Source: Symbiodinium sp. CCMP2592
Lineage: Eukaryota; Sar; Dinophyceae; Suessiales; Symbiodiniaceae
Direction: 5' to 3'
Length of the DNA stretch: 64,000 nt
Assembly (NCBI GenBank): GCA_905221615.1
Contig: CAJNDT010006155.1
Span: 1-64,000 of the forward strand
The translations under genes and the position numbers were made by a program. Below the pieces are notes generated by a model. That model searched no databases. It saw nothing but the letters and a program-made list of their open reading frames with translations, and was not told the DNA's origin. Below are positions 1 to 11,760 of the stretch, in pieces (position 1 is the first letter of the stretch; every line of letters starts with the position of its first letter).

Positions 1-135
1 CCGCTTGCACACTAGATTCTCGCTTTCGGTATGTGCTAACCTACTTACAGGCGTAGGAATGTGAGTTTTTCCTGATTTCATTATGACCATTGTCAGCACC
101 GGAATCTGTTTGTCTCGCCGCTGCTTCAACCTATT

Positions 136-648
136 TTGTGGGTCAACTTCTCATACGGCAAGCTAGCAGAGCTAGCGGCTCTTAACAGGCCAGCACTGGA
201 GTCCAGCGGGGCTCTCGAGGCACGTGAAGACGAAGTGTACATCAAAATCCGCACCCGGTCCCATGCACGGGCATGGAACAGAGCACGTGATGCACTGTTG
301 AACTCATTGAGGTCTGACCCACACGGACTCCTGGCACAAGCTCCCCAAGCCAACATACACATGCAGAAGGCTTACAGCTCCGGAATTCCTTGGTCTGCTT
401 GTTCCAGAAATACGGGACATTATACTCGTCCGACCAATGCTCCTCCGAAGAAAGACAAATCAGACACGAGCTCTCTAAGCGTGCCCACGGCCGCAGACGG
501 TTGCCAGACTGCTCCTCCCAGTCAGGAGGCAGGCCTTCCTCTTCCTGAGCTTCCTGGGACTGGGACTGCCAGTTGTTGGCTTGCCTGTAGCGGCCACAAA
601 TCAAGTCTTCCTTTTGTGAGCTTGAGAAACTTGGCCGGAGGCTGGTAA
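136..648 (+). CDS. Possible exon or ORF, unknown product
   Basis: An open plus-strand frame of 170 codons that begins at a TTG, so the real start is unknown and it may be an internal exon. Residues about 25-65 have a protein-like mix of charged residues (for example VYIKIRTRSHARAW), while the rest is rich in proline, serine and threonine. I recognise no domain. It could be chance open frame; the neighbouring recognised genes are on the other strand. Confidence 0.2.
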   Translation: MWVNFSYGKLAELAALNRPALESSGALEAREDEVYIKIRTRSHARAWNRARDALLNSLRSDPHGLLAQAPQANIHMQKAYSSGIPWSACSRNTGHYTRPTNAPPKKDKSDTSSLSVPTAADGCQTAPPSQEAGLPLPELPGTGTASCWLACSGHKSSLPFVSLRNLAGGW

Positions 649-988
649 CCAGTCGACTGCCACTTGTTGTAACCGGTCTGCACAAATCCGTGGAGAGAGC
701 AGCTACAAGTGGCATCTGGCAGACCAGTATTCGAGCCTTGGGCGCATTTTGGAAGCCTTTGCCTGAAGTGCAAGAGCACTTAGTAAGACAGAAAACAGAC
801 ATGAAAGATAAACAGAACAAAGACAAAGAAAATACTGTAAAGACGAGTGAAGCAAATCAAAGCAAAGTGTAAGCATAAAGCGTACAGGAAGTGAAACAGC
901 AGATTACAAAGTTCCATGAAAAGAACACAGAAAATGTACTAATTGAGAACGAAATCACTACTTGGGATCTTTTGGAAACTGGTATGGC

Positions 989-2057
989 TTACAAGGATAC
1001 CACATGAGAACAGAGTCCAGAGCCTCCTGGCAGGTTGTCCAAAATCCTGCAGCTCTGCGCTCCTAGGCCGCTGTTGTCCACCTGAAAGCGTGTGAAAGAG
1101 AAGCACCCGAAATCCAGACTATTATGGTCTTTCTCACGAGACTTAGCCTCGGGCATAAAGCAGGAAGGACACGCGGCAACCGGGAATTACCGTCACACTG
1201 TCGTCCTCCATGTCGGAGAGATGAACATAAACTTTTCCCTGACGCTTGCTGGCGCCAGGATGGTTGACAGGCTTGTCCGGAATGATCCAGCCATACTTTC
1301 CCCACCATTCATGAAGCTGGCCACTCTGCTCAGCGTCGCCGATCTGTTGTCGTGGCAGCTTGTGCTTGGCTTTAAAACCATCGGCAGATGGGGGTCCGGG
1401 TGCAGCCGTGGAATTTGCATTGAATCCCTTGGCAACGCTTGCTGGGGGTCCCTTTCCAGGAGTCGTCGCTGCTCCAGACTTCTTCCCATCTTTGCCGGCG
1501 GTAATGACGTTCTGGATGGATGGCTTCCCGCTCTTGCCTACAGTCGCTCCTTTTGGTTTCCCGCCCTTCTTCGGAACCGGCTTCATGAGTGTCGGTGGCT
1601 CTGGCTTCTTGAGCGTCAGCACTTCTGGCTTCTTGACATGCAGCTGCAGAACTTTCTGTGGTCTCTGTGCTGGCTTCACCGGCGATGCCTCCGGCTTGCC
1701 AACCTCGCCTTGGCTGGCTGGGCTGGGCTGGCTCCTGCCGGGCACAACCCGACAAAACTCAGCACCTAACCGACCGCCTTCAGCGACTTCGGAGTAGACC
1801 AAAAAGTCCACAGCTTCACCGGGCTTCAAGGCCTGACCCGCAGAGACATCCTTCCGCCTAACCAGTACTAAGCCGCTGTTCTTGGAGCTCAAGCCATGGT
1901 TAATCTTCGCATCCGGTCGGATCCATCCCTCCTCACCTTGCCACGTGGCCACCTTGCCAGACACTCTTCCGCAAGTCACTCTCGTGCGATACTGGGCCTT
2001 TACAACAGGCTTGTTGTGTCCATGGCCATGCTGCGTCTGAGCTTTTTTCTGCTTCAT
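989..2057 (-). CDS. Two-domain cold-shock-like nucleic-acid-binding protein
   Basis: Exon 1 runs from ATG at 2057 down to about 1148 and exon 2 from about 1081 to the TAA at 989. The open frame extends upstream of 2057, but the first in-frame ATG is there. Residues about 27-106 form a first cold-shock-like domain (GKVATWQGEEGWIRPD, then ...FLVYSEV...GAEFCRVV). A lysine/proline-rich linker follows to about 245. A second domain begins GQLHEWWGKYGWIIPDK, holds KVYVHLSDM and is completed by exon 2 with GLGAQSCRIL. The GWI and VHLSD motifs are where cold-shock domains contact single-stranded nucleic acid. Such proteins are abundant in dinoflagellates and are thought to bind RNA. The frame requires removal of about 66 nt, but no standard GT-AG or GC-AG pair gives the right phase (CGA-GGCTAAG ... 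TTTCAG-GTG does), so the junction is uncertain. Confidence 0.72.
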
Positions 2058-3190
2058 GGCAGTCAGCCCCTCCGATTCATCGGCACGGCATGGGCAACTT
2101 TCCCTAGCCTTCTGGGCTGAAGCCAACCTGAGCCAACAGGAAGGATGCCCGTGTAACATCGGCCAGCAAGGATCCACACATGCCTGCATGTGTTGTGGAT
2201 GGGTGCTGGACCACACTCAATTTTCAATGCGAGGTGACACGTGCAACCATGTAGGTCAGCTGGATAGCTGCACCAAAATTTCTGGTAACAGCAAAAAGGC
2301 ATGCTCAAGCTGTGTGAAACGGGTACTGGGGCTGTGTAGGGCTTTGGACTTGACCTGCTTGCTGAACGCCCGCAAAGCCTGTACAATGTCATTCTGAAAT
2401 CTCGTTTTCCCAGGGATGCCACTACGTGGCACCGCTGAGATCAAATCTCATGACTGCTCATGCTTCTAGTGGCAGTCTTAGCAGCTTCAGCAACCCGACG
2501 CTGCACTGCTTGCTGCTGAACCTGATGCACTGACATGAGGCCATGTTGGCAATGTCAGCAGTCTTGTGTTTGCTCTCCTACTGTATATGAGCATTAGAAA
2601 ATTAGATATGTATTGAGTTCTCGGCCTCCTCCCATGGGAGTGCAACCTCGTACGTCAATTCGTTGCGCGCACCATTGATGATGTTGTGCTGCCTGTCCTG
2701 TTGCGGCAGACAGAGGATTTCCAAAACTGTCTGCTTCGGCAACACTCGTGGGTTCAAGCTGAGCGGCCCTCACGTCGTGACCTCAAAAGTTGTCAAACCA
2801 GCCGGCACCGGCACTGTGGAACGGACTCGCAAGGCACACGCAAGACTATGCTTGCAAGGCAAGCAGAACCTCCGGAGCATCGCACGAAGTGGGCACGTGA
2901 CTAAGCTCGTCGCTGCGCAGCGCTGCTGCTCGTTCCGGGTCCCAGGTCTCAGAAGGAAGTCGAAGTGATTAGCAGGAGGTTGCTTGGGTTGGCTGCTTCA
3001 CGAGGCTCTGACCGGCGAATACTTCGGGAAGAGGCGGGCGTGCGTATCAAGAAATCGAAATGGATGCTGCTCGGGATCGACGCATTTTCGCTGTATACAA
3101 ATGTCCTGCCAATGGCCCCCTCAAATAGAGGTCCCGACAGACAAATATGCGTGATGTATGTCAAGCAAGTGCACTGGACCTTAGAGCGCT
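2058..3190. other. No recognised gene
   Basis: Between the cold-shock gene and the next minus-strand gene I see only short overlapping open frames. A minus-strand stretch at 2260-2430 (DIVQALRAFSKQVKSK) has protein-like composition and might be a 5' exon of the cold-shock gene, but nothing else supports it. Confidence 0.3.
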
Positions 3191-4386
3191 CCAGGCCCGG
3201 ATCAGTGCCATAGCTTCGCATTGCCACTGCGTCGTCTGAGTAATTCTGCGCATGTAAGTTTGCAAAGCGATTCTCGGCAATGTTTGCCTTGCGCTCTGCC
3301 TGCACAGTACCGAGAAGCTGTGGCAGTTGTAGACGCATCTCACTCTCAGCGACGCCCGGCCTGTGCAGCCAAATGCTGATAACGATCTTTGTACAGCAAG
3401 GTGTCTGGATGCGTGGGTCCATCGATTCCCAGGATACCCTTGGTCGCAAAAGGGATGCTGAGTCATGTGTCAAGTCGCACTGCTCTACGATCAAACTGAG
3501 ACATCTGCTTCTGGGTGCTTCCGCTCCAGGACCGTCATGCGCTTACGATATCGAAAAACTGCGTCCCTTTCCTCTCGCCACTTCTGTTCACCAGCTTTCA
3601 TCTTCAGATGCTCCTTGTACCGCTCGGATGGAAGCATGAGGCTGTGGTTCTGATACCTGCAGGCAGGATCGGAAGGTGCACTAATGCCTGGAAACCGTGC
3701 ATGAGTAAGAGGAGCACATCTTGATGAAGGAATCGTCGACTTCTTCAGGTGGAGGAGGGATCTCAAAGGTCCCTTCCCGAGGATCGCCCTTTGGGTCCAT
3801 GAGCGGATGCGGCAAAATGGACATATCCATTGCGCCACATTCCTTGTCAACCCAGGGTTGAAACCAATGAACCGCTCTCCGAGTTTTCGGTCTGCAGGCA
3901 CATCTACCCGACTAGCCGCCAGCCTTGACCGGTCGGATAACGCGGGCTTCGGTCACAAAGCTGACGGAGGGGCGAATCTGCCCATATGTGGCCTTGTTCA
4001 AGCAGCGAAATTCTGCTCGCAGGCACCAAGGACTACCACGAGGGCCAAAGGCTTCTTCTGACTTTGTCCTCTTGGGTTCTGGCCATCTTCCTGATGAAGC
4101 GATCTCCCTGCGTGGGCGCCTGCGCAGAAGGCCGCAGATGTCTTGCGCTCAAGAAGAATCTGAGAAGCCTCTGCATGCTGATATCCGGGGTCGGTGGATT
4201 TCAAGAAGGAATCCAATCGCATCGTGGGATGTGCGCCACGAGATGCTCCCAAAGCCAAGCCTCCGACCTGAGATGACAAAGGCTGCTGAACAGCGAACTG
4301 AGAGACCCAGACGCTTCGTGCGATGCCCAAGGCACAGAAGCCGCCTGGGACGATGCACCCGCCATGCCGCTCCGTTGTCCAGGCAT
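3190..4386 (-). CDS. Unrecognised multi-exon protein
   Basis: Several minus-strand segments read as real protein but lie in different frames, as expected for exons. They are: an ATG at 4386 (MPGQRSGMAGASSQAAS); about 4110-3930 (RTKSEEAFGPRGSPWC ... YGQIRPSVSFVTEARVIRP); about 3898-3730 (RAVHWFQPWVDKEC ... EIPPPPEEVDDSFIK); about 3663-3500 (LPSERYKEHLKMKAGEQKW); about 3440-3352 (GIDGPTHPDTLLYKDRY); and about 3344-3190 (LPQLLGTVQAERKANIAENR). Candidate acceptors such as CTGCAG precede the third and fourth. I cannot fix all junctions or the stop, and I do not recognise the family. The charged helical segments suggest a structural or scaffold protein, which is only a guess. Confidence 0.4.
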
Positions 4387-4639
4387 TTTAAGGGGACCTA
4401 GGATCCTCCAGCGAGGAGGCCTCGGTCACTCCTTGAGCCCTGCTGAACACCTCGGACATCTCTCGCTCCCAAAACAAAGTGCAAACCAACCCAGCATCAA
4501 AGTGCACTGGCAGATTTCTTTCGACGTGGCATCTGCTGTACAAGTACCTACTGTGAACGGAACGCTTTCTGGCACTACTCAGCTGATGCCTTTGACCTTC
4601 TGCTTCAGATAATCGGCCTGAGCTATACATGAATTGAGA

Positions 4640-6416
4640 GGCCACGCTGCATGGCGAAAGTACGGTGTTCCGGTGTTCATGCTTGCCGAGTAAGGCAAGT
4701 GCGCGCCAACACCAGTATTTCGCACGTATTCTATCCAGTTCCTTCAGCCGCTCGTACTGGTCAAGCGCTGCTTGGACTTCGCCCCTTGCCTCGCAAACAC
4801 GACAATCGAAGCTGCAAGTGCAGAATTACTGCCGATTCCTCGTGGATGTTGGCGAGGGCTTGGATGGCAAAGCAGCAGGATGGGCCCTGATTCTCAGCGG
4901 CGTGAATCACCTCCACAATGCACGTGAAGACAGCGTTGGTTTTGTGAGAGCTTCTGTGATGTTGCCTCGCGACACAGCATCTCAAGCGCCGGTGCCGAAG
5001 TCCAAGGAACCTGCATCCGGGATTCAAGACAGACTTGTGCTTGGCTTTGGCTGACAAGGCCAGGCTGACCTTCCCATCTCCTTCGCCCAGGAAAGCAGAC
5101 AAATAGTTCCAAGCGCACTCATTGCTTGCACATTTGCGGATCGCTTGCATGGCAAAAGCCAGCTCACGATCGCGAATGCTGTCTGTCAGAGGCCATGATT
5201 GATTTCGGACCACTGTGTACCTGGCATTGCGTTCAATGCTGGGAACATCCGCCTGACCTCGGCCTCCCATGGCCCGCCGGCCTGTGGTTCCAGGCGGAAT
5301 TGTTGCGGATGTCTTCTTCCAACAATAGCTCAACGAAAGGAAGCTCTTGATGCCACATGTTGAACTGCTGCAGTATGTACTGTCGGTGCGACCTTGGTGC
5401 CAGCGTCAAAAGCACGAGCACTCTTCTCAAAGATTCCCCGAGCACTGAAGGCAGCACCAGCCGTTGTAATTCTTGTAGTCGCTGTTCACCCGCATACACT
5501 CCTGACACAGACCATGTCAAGAAGAAGTAACTGGAAAGAGTGCTGGCTTTTGAATTTAATCAATTGCTACGTCTTCTGCGAGCCAAAGCTGCCAAGTGAT
5601 AGTCCAGCTCCGTCTTGGCTATTTGCTGGACGGTCGCTTCGGCTTCTGGGCCTGGAGTTTGGGAACGCGCTCGCGCCGCCATCTCCGACACGAGCCACCG
5701 CCTGTGGTACCACACCTGCAGACAAAAACTGAGCCGGTCCGGTGCCAGATAACTCTCCTTCAGTCGCATCTCAATGCATGGCCTGGTAGTTCTTCGGACA
5801 GTCTCTAGCCCACTTATCAGTGAACACGCGCTCGTCTTCGAGGTCGATGCCCAAATCTTTGAGGCACCGCCGCCGGTAGTACCAAGCAGTGTAGTTGGCT
5901 GAGTTATGCTCGATAACATCAGCAGTCAAGTGCAGTGCCCTCTCGCTGGTCTCATTGCGCTGCTGAATCGCCCGAAAATAGCTATGAACCTCGATAGTTG
6001 GAATTCCCACAGTCTGAACCACAGCGTGTGGCAAATCAAACTCTTAAGTCTGTCATGCTGCCTCTTCGAAGCCCAACGGATACTTTATGACCTTTGCTGT
6101 TCGTGTTGAGCACGAACTGCAAACTTCTAAGTGGAACTGCAGCATGGCAAGCCCAAGAAGCTGCAAGAGGATGTGGACCATCGTTTTGCGGAATGGGAGA
6201 AATATCCTGCATTGAGCAGCAGAAACTCACGATTCGAGCTGACTTGAAAGGACCGTACCTGCAGAAACATGCAGAGACAAGGCTTTTCAGAGCCCATGTC
6301 TGGAAGACCGCGGACCAACACGACAAGAACAACGCACGAGCCGCTACTGCAGGCCACACCTTCCACGACTCCCGCTGGCTGTACGGCAACTCGTCTTCAA
6401 GATTCTCTGCTTCCAT
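4640..6416 (-). CDS. FNTA: Protein farnesyltransferase / geranylgeranyltransferase I alpha subunit
   Basis: The alpha subunit of the cytosolic enzyme that attaches prenyl groups to CaaX proteins. Exons in phase: 6416-6360 (ATG start; YSQRESWK), 6206-6165 (PIPQNDGPHPL), 6013-5783 (VHSYFRAIQQ ... NYTAWYYRRRCL), 5715-5584 (VWYHRRWL), 5501-5458 (a 44-nt exon, DYKNYNGW), 5392-5282 (SHRQYILQQF ... NNSAWNHR), 5220-5070 (NECAWNYLSAFL) and from 4910 on (RIRAKYWCWRALALL). The repeated N-Y-x-x-W-x-x-R pattern is the PPTA repeat of prenyltransferase alpha subunits, at least five copies in the usual order. Donors are a mixture of GT and GC. Near 4811 the frame must shift by one base between AVILHLQ and FDCRVCEARG, so there is an indel or an unrecognised intron. 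The stop is uncertain: the frame stays open to 4388. Confidence 0.87.
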
Positions 6417-6984
6417 CTCTACGATCTGTGGACTCTGCTCTTTTGGTGCTCGAGCCGAGGCAGCCGCATGTGGCTTCGCTGCGCGAGAGTGCCCACACCT
6501 CGGAGGGCACAAGTCGAAAGCAAGACAAGACAGAGGCACCGGCAGAGGCTGCGTAGTTGCAGAGTGCAGGACAAGAGCATAAGATGGCGGTGTCCAGGCG
6601 AGGGTAGCAAAAATGAACTACGATATATACTTGTTGGACAACTGACGATTCGCTGGAATATAATTTCGGCATACATGTTGGCACCAGGAGCGCTGCTGAC
6701 ACTTCGAAGGCTGCCCCTTTGGCAACCACAGGCATTTCACGAGAAGAGAAGAGGCATCTACATCATTCTGAGATAGGGTCCGCCTTTCCTGAGGAATGCG
6801 TCGCGTAGCTTGACGAGTCTTGGTTCTGATAGACGGTTGATCAAGACCCCGACGCTCATACGAACTCAGAAGCACCCCTAAGAGTCCAACATCTTACAAT
6901 CTTGTTGGCATTCCTTGTGTGCCTTTGCTCAGGTCTTTGCCTGCTGTTGCAAAACTCTGCTCCTGGCTTTGCAGGCCAGCATCA

Positions 6985-7550
6985 GGTCGAAGATTTGCAG
7001 TAGCACAGGGGCTGTCGTGCTGTGAAGTCCACGGTGGAGCAGCTGACGCTGGACGCTGGTTCTGAGGGGTCCCAGTAGTAGCAACTTCCACTCGCCGTAG
7101 TGAAGGGACTGCCTCCCCCATTCCTGAAAGGGCTGCCAGTCGCTGGTGGTGTGCACGTAAGGTTGAGAAGGGAGAGCAACGTGTTCAGTGTCGCGGTGGA
7201 ATTGATCGCAGCCATCTCCTCCTGGCCGCATTCATCAAAGCCCGCATTCGAGCAAGCGGTATCGCAAGGTTGGTTTGCAGCGGCCGAAATCCAGTTTTCA
7301 GGTGGCCCCTTAGTGCGAGATGTGATTTTCGATCTGACTCTCATGTCTTGGATCGAAGCATGAAACAGAGGAGTCACCAGCAAGAGCAGTGAGTCTTTTG
7401 TGCTTGACGCCTGAATTTCATCTGCAGCTCATCTTCTCTACCGCACACTCACAGTTCAAGCAGCTTGATTACCCAAACCATCGATGCAAGCGAGCAGCAG
7501 GAATAGGTGCCTGGTCGCGAGGACGCAAACACGACAAACAACACCAACAT
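6985..7550 (-). CDS. Cysteine-rich secreted-type module, copy 1
   Basis: A possible signal-peptide exon starts at ATG 7550 (MLVLFVVFASSRPG). After an unresolved intron comes the module at about 7293-6997: a WISA start, paired cysteines, CGQEEMAAINS, LLNLTC, then NGGGSPFTTASGSCYYWDP and a closing LCYC. With about eight cysteines and a CYYWDP core it looks like an extracellular disulfide-bonded domain. I do not recognise the family. Copies 2 and 3 follow on the same strand, so this is a small tandem cluster. The exon boundaries and stop are inferred. Confidence 0.5.
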
Positions 7551-7708
7551 CCACACGACGCATACACCAGGCGGTGCGGCATGCCCACTTATACCCAGCA
7601 CGAACAAGCATAAGTCAGCCATCTTCTGCCACCAAGCAGCTGGCGGACCCTGAGACAGCAACAGTATGTGGGAATGAACTGGTCCACACAGTTTCGTCTG
7701 ATCCACTA

Positions 7709-8240
7709 GCGGGTTATCTGCAACCAAGCATCAGGGACGCAGTAGCACAGGGGCTGTCGACCTGAATTCAAAACGGTATCGCAATTCACCTCGTCCGCAG
7801 GCTTGCTCGGGTCCCAGTAATAGCAACTTCCACTGGTTGTGGTGAACGGACTCCCTCCACCATCTCGGTAGGGAGTGCCAGTCGGTGGATCGCATGTCAG
7901 GTTGAGATGGGAGGTTAACGTGAAGAGCGCTGCTGAGGAGTTAATTGCTGCCATCTCTTCCTTGCCACAATTCGCGAAGCCCTGAAGCCCTCTTTCTGAC
8001 AAGTATGGCTGCAGGGTTGTGATGAAGCGCCCGAGAGCCAAGGTCCATTCGGATCCTCAGCAAAAGAAAAGATGCTCGCGCTTGGAACTCTGGTCCGGGG
8101 TTGTCTTGCCGGGTGCATTGACAACCAATCAGGATTTGCAAACCCGAGTGAAGGAACATGGGGCAAAAAAGAAAAAATGCGCTGGGAGCGCTACTCACTC
8201 CTCTAATGCTTACTGTTGCGGACACGACGACGGCAACCAT
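7709..8240 (-). pseudogene. Cysteine-rich secreted-type module, copy 2, frameshifted
   Basis: A possible signal exon begins at ATG 8240 (MVAVVVSAT followed by a GTAAGC donor). The module lies at about 8040-7739. Its first part reads WLSGASSQPCSHTCQKEGF in one frame and the rest (CGKEEMAAINSS ... GGGSPFTTTSGSCYYWDP ... LCYC) in another. The frame change coincides with an exact 8-bp tandem duplication, GAAGCCCT at 7976-7983 and again at 7984-7991. Removing one unit restores the alignment with copies 1 and 3. It is either a recently broken gene or an assembly error. Confidence 0.5.
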
Positions 8241-8966
8241 TACGAAACTACTAAAGCTCCTAGGCTGCAACAAACACTGCCAGGGACTTGATAGTGAGTC
8301 CCGAACCGCCAACCCTGAGCCCTCAAATCTGACAGCCCGGGTCGAAACATGAGCTTAGGCGCATGCCCGGAAATGAAACAACTTGCAGAACTTGTCGCAC
8401 TGCTACACACCTGAGCCCTTCCTTGCTTGCACCTAAACCGGACTCTACGCAGTCCCTCACCATGGAAGTAGATGCCGGTTGCAAACCGAGATGTTGCACG
8501 ATACAAGGAGATGTCCCTCATTATCGAGAAACCCGCGAAACTCAAAACGTAAATCTTCGGAAAGGCAACCTCAGCACGCAATACTGACTGGAACCCCCAT
8601 CTGTCGGTGAAACAGCTTGGACATCGAAAGCACGGAGACTTGCATCCGTTACGCAGCTTGGATGTCCAAAGCACCGAGACTTACGAGTGCTTTCGCCTAC
8701 TCTACAATCTTCAGGTCAGAAGCCGAATCGCTTGGTTTGTGTGCTTCAAAGCTCCTTCCTTTCAGAATTCACCCTACTGGCAGCCAAGCAGCAGGAATTG
8801 GTGCCTGGCAGTGCGGTGCACACGCAGTGCCACCACAACCCTCACCCCGCTCTCTGCTGTCTCTGCTCTGCTGGAACACTTTCGGACTGCAACCAAGCAG
8901 CTGGTGGACCCTTAGACAGAAACCATATGCGCTTAGGGGAACAGACATGTAACCGAGAGCAGTCTA

Positions 8967-9320
8967 CGAGTCCATGTGCCGCCGATAGGCAGGAACGCAG
9001 TAGCACAACGGGATTCGGCCTGGATTTAAGACGGAGTCGCAGTCCACATTTCCTGCTGGTTGGGCCGAATTCCAATAGTAGCAGCCTCCGCTCCCCGTGG
9101 TAAAAGGACTCCCGCCGTCATTTCTGGGCTGCATCGGCGAGCATGGCACCGTAAGGTTGAGGTCGGAGAGCAAAGTCATTATTGTCGTGGAAGAGTTGAT
9201 AGCTGCCATCTCTTCTTTGCCACACTGAAATATGTTGCCTTCGCTATTGAGGGCAGAGCATGCTGAATTGCAAGGCATGCCCGGAGGGGCTGAAATCCAT
9301 TGCGCTGGCACCTGCAACGG
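8967..9320 (-). CDS. Cysteine-rich secreted-type module, copy 3
   Basis: The module exon begins after a TTGCAG acceptor near 9308 with VPAQWISAPP and ends with LCYC near 8997. It shares CGKEEMAAINSS, the SPFTTGSGGCYYW core and the C-terminal cysteines with copies 1 and 2, but has four extra residues before CGKEEM. A convincing signal-peptide exon was not found. A threonine-rich minus-strand frame at 9536-9660 (STTSTSTTIIPA) could be an upstream linker exon, which is uncertain. Confidence 0.45.
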
Positions 9321-9359
9321 CCACAGGAGGCGAGCTTGCGTCCGGCAGGCAACACCCAA

Positions 9360-10640
9360 CTACTGCATCGCTACGTGAACTTTGCGTTGCCTTGTGAGTC
9401 CCTCACATCCCCCATCTAGTCAAGCACACTTGTCCATCTGTAGCACCAAGGAAGCATGCCGACAATCACTCAAATCGCGTCTGAATGGAAAACCCAATCA
9501 GTAATCCGCGTGCATTCAACAAGGCCGGAGCCACCTCAAGACTGAAGGCGAATCAGAAGCCGAGCAGCCGGAATTATTGTGGTGCTTGTTGATGTCGTGG
9601 ACATAATCGTGGATGGGGACCCCGTGGTTGTGCTCATTGGTGTCGTTGGCTTGTGGTAGCGATATCTGCCGCTGTATTTGCCATATCGGAATCGACGTCT
9701 CCACCGTGGGATTCGACGTCGCCACAGCTGCTGATGTTCCTCAGCCCAGGAGACGGAATGCAGGGCTAAGGTTGCAACCACTCGGCCACGATGCTGCCAA
9801 TGACACAGGAAACGCACGCGCCCTATCATGAACGCATAGTTTTGGGTGCGACATTGCTAGTCACGTTTCACTTGCTGCGCTGCGCTGTTGTGCGATGATG
9901 TGCTCTGCGGTACAAATTTGTTTTAGCACATCTTGAAAACACAACTCAGCGTTTCTGCTCTGCTGCGGTTGTTTAAACTACTTTTCCGTGCTGTTTGCAA
10001 CCCTTATCCTCTTGAAATTTTTTTATTTCCAAAATTCCACGATCACTCGTGGAAAGACTGTATCGCATGTTCGTCCGATTTCGGCCCACCGATCCTGGTG
10101 TTTCTCGGGCGTTCAAAAGGCAGTCAACATTGCATGACCAGCAAAGCCACGGGGCCATCCGGGCTTGCAGCACTGCCAACTCATCGGTCGGATACTCATC
10201 AAGCCTGACGCGCGATCTAGTGTACTGCGTGCTTCAAGTCCAATTCGCCAAGGTGCTTCGACAAGCAGTCTGCCTTCCACTGACCCGATCTTGCCGGGCA
10301 TCGCAATCCGAACCAGCACCCGACAATGAGAAAGTGCACTGCACCTAGCAACCAACTAAGAAGATGATAAGCAACCGCATGCAAATTGTCGTGGCAGGGG
10401 TCAATCGTCGGAAACGTCCGATGCCGTCAGACCCATTTCTGTGCCGACTGAGACACGGTGACCAGTATGGACGCGGCAGCGAGCGCGGCACGCAACTCCA
10501 TCCGTATCTTCTTTTTGTTATCTGGGCAGTTGTTGTGCTAATCAGCTCATCCAACAGTATAGGCACATCTCGGCGTGCGCTTGAACCAACATAAGCCAGG
10601 CAAACCAATCTAAAGTCAAGGACACACAAGCTAAAACCGC
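9360..10640. other. No recognised gene
   Basis: Apart from the threonine-rich minus-strand frame around 9516-9725, I see only short frames without protein-like composition. Confidence 0.3.
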
Positions 10641-10641
10641 T

Positions 10642-11025
10642 TTAGCATGTCACAACGAAGCGAGTCAACGAAAGACCCTCGCTGAGCAGGGGCTGGTCGC
10701 CGTCAACATGGGTGGTGCCGGCGAGGGAACGGCAGGCTTTGGCGGCCGAACAAGCGAGCGAGGAAGACCATGGAGAGGTGAAGGCAGGTATGGTTGCAGG
10801 CCGCAACGGGCGAAGTACGGCACGGGCCCCGCAACGAGCGAGCAGACTCCAGCGGCCTCCAACCTCAAGTGCAAGGATAACACGCCGGCACCTCTGCGAG
10901 CGCAGTAGCTCGGGGTAGGTGCGCTCCTGCCCTGCGGGCGAGGCGAAGAGCGGTGCCACGGTACTGGCGCTGGTGCCGGCGTGCAACTCTGCGAAATGTG
11001 GCTCGGGAGTCGGCCAGAACCTCAA
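10642..11025 (-). mobile_element. LINE 3'-end fragment
   Basis: The minus-strand frame contains TYPELLRSQRCRR, then ILALEVGGRWS, SSSLACSAAKACRSL and DGDQPLLSE. This order (TYPEL, V/ALEVGGRW, a WSSLLA-like helix, DGD-PLLSE) is the C-terminal end of reverse-transcriptase ORFs of dinoflagellate LINEs. The reverse-transcriptase core is absent, so it is a truncated copy. The same tail occurs in diverged form on the plus strand at 14.77 kb. Confidence 0.6.
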
Positions 11026-11499
11026 GGAACGAGACTGGAGCGAGGCGCAGGGAAGCGACAGCCAGGAGCCCGACCAGCGCTAAATCCAAGCAAAAGTCGC
11101 AAAGGACCTCAGTTGAATGGGGACAGCGGCAGCCCGGTGTCGGCTTCGGCACCAAACCTACCGCCGACCGCCGGCGTCCTTTTCTCTTTTTTTTCGAAGG
11201 CAAGGCGGCTCCGCACCACAACAAATGAGGACCGAGACGGAACTGCTGCACCAGCTCCTGCCGCAGGGCCGCGGCTCCTTATCCGCAGGCATATGACGCG
11301 GCGAAAGGGGAGACATTGGAGCTTTGCCTCGGCGCGTGGCCAAAGCGGATGCTTCTCCGGCTTGAATGCTGCTGTTCACACAGCGCCAGCCACATACTCA
11401 ACTGCACTCGCTGACGCGCTAGAAGCTCTTCCGCGCCTTCACTGCTGCGTGCACGACAGCACCGGCGAAGAAACTCAAACAGAGTAGGGGTGAGGGAGC

Positions 11500-11760
11500 A
11501 GATGCAGCGTCATCAAGAGAGCAAGCGATGATGCGACAGGGGTCCGGCTCACGGACTCGGGGTGCCCCAAGCGGGTCAGGCCAGGATGCGAAGTATGCCG
11601 CAGGCGCGTGCTGAGCTGCAAAGCCCAAAGCCACCATGGTGCAAACACAACTTCGCACGCGCGGCTGCGGATTGAGGCAGAGGGTCGGCGTCGCCGGGAT
11701 ATCCGGGAACAACATGGAGCAGCTGGGCGAAGCGGCACACAATGTTGTGCATGTGCGGCA
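11500..11760 (-). mobile_element. Possible LINE fragment
   Basis: A minus-strand frame has ALGFAAQHAPAAYFASW, which resembles the GLGLRSA..APAAYWASW segment that sits upstream of the C-terminal region in dinoflagellate LINE ORFs. It is short and heavily decayed. Confidence 0.3.
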
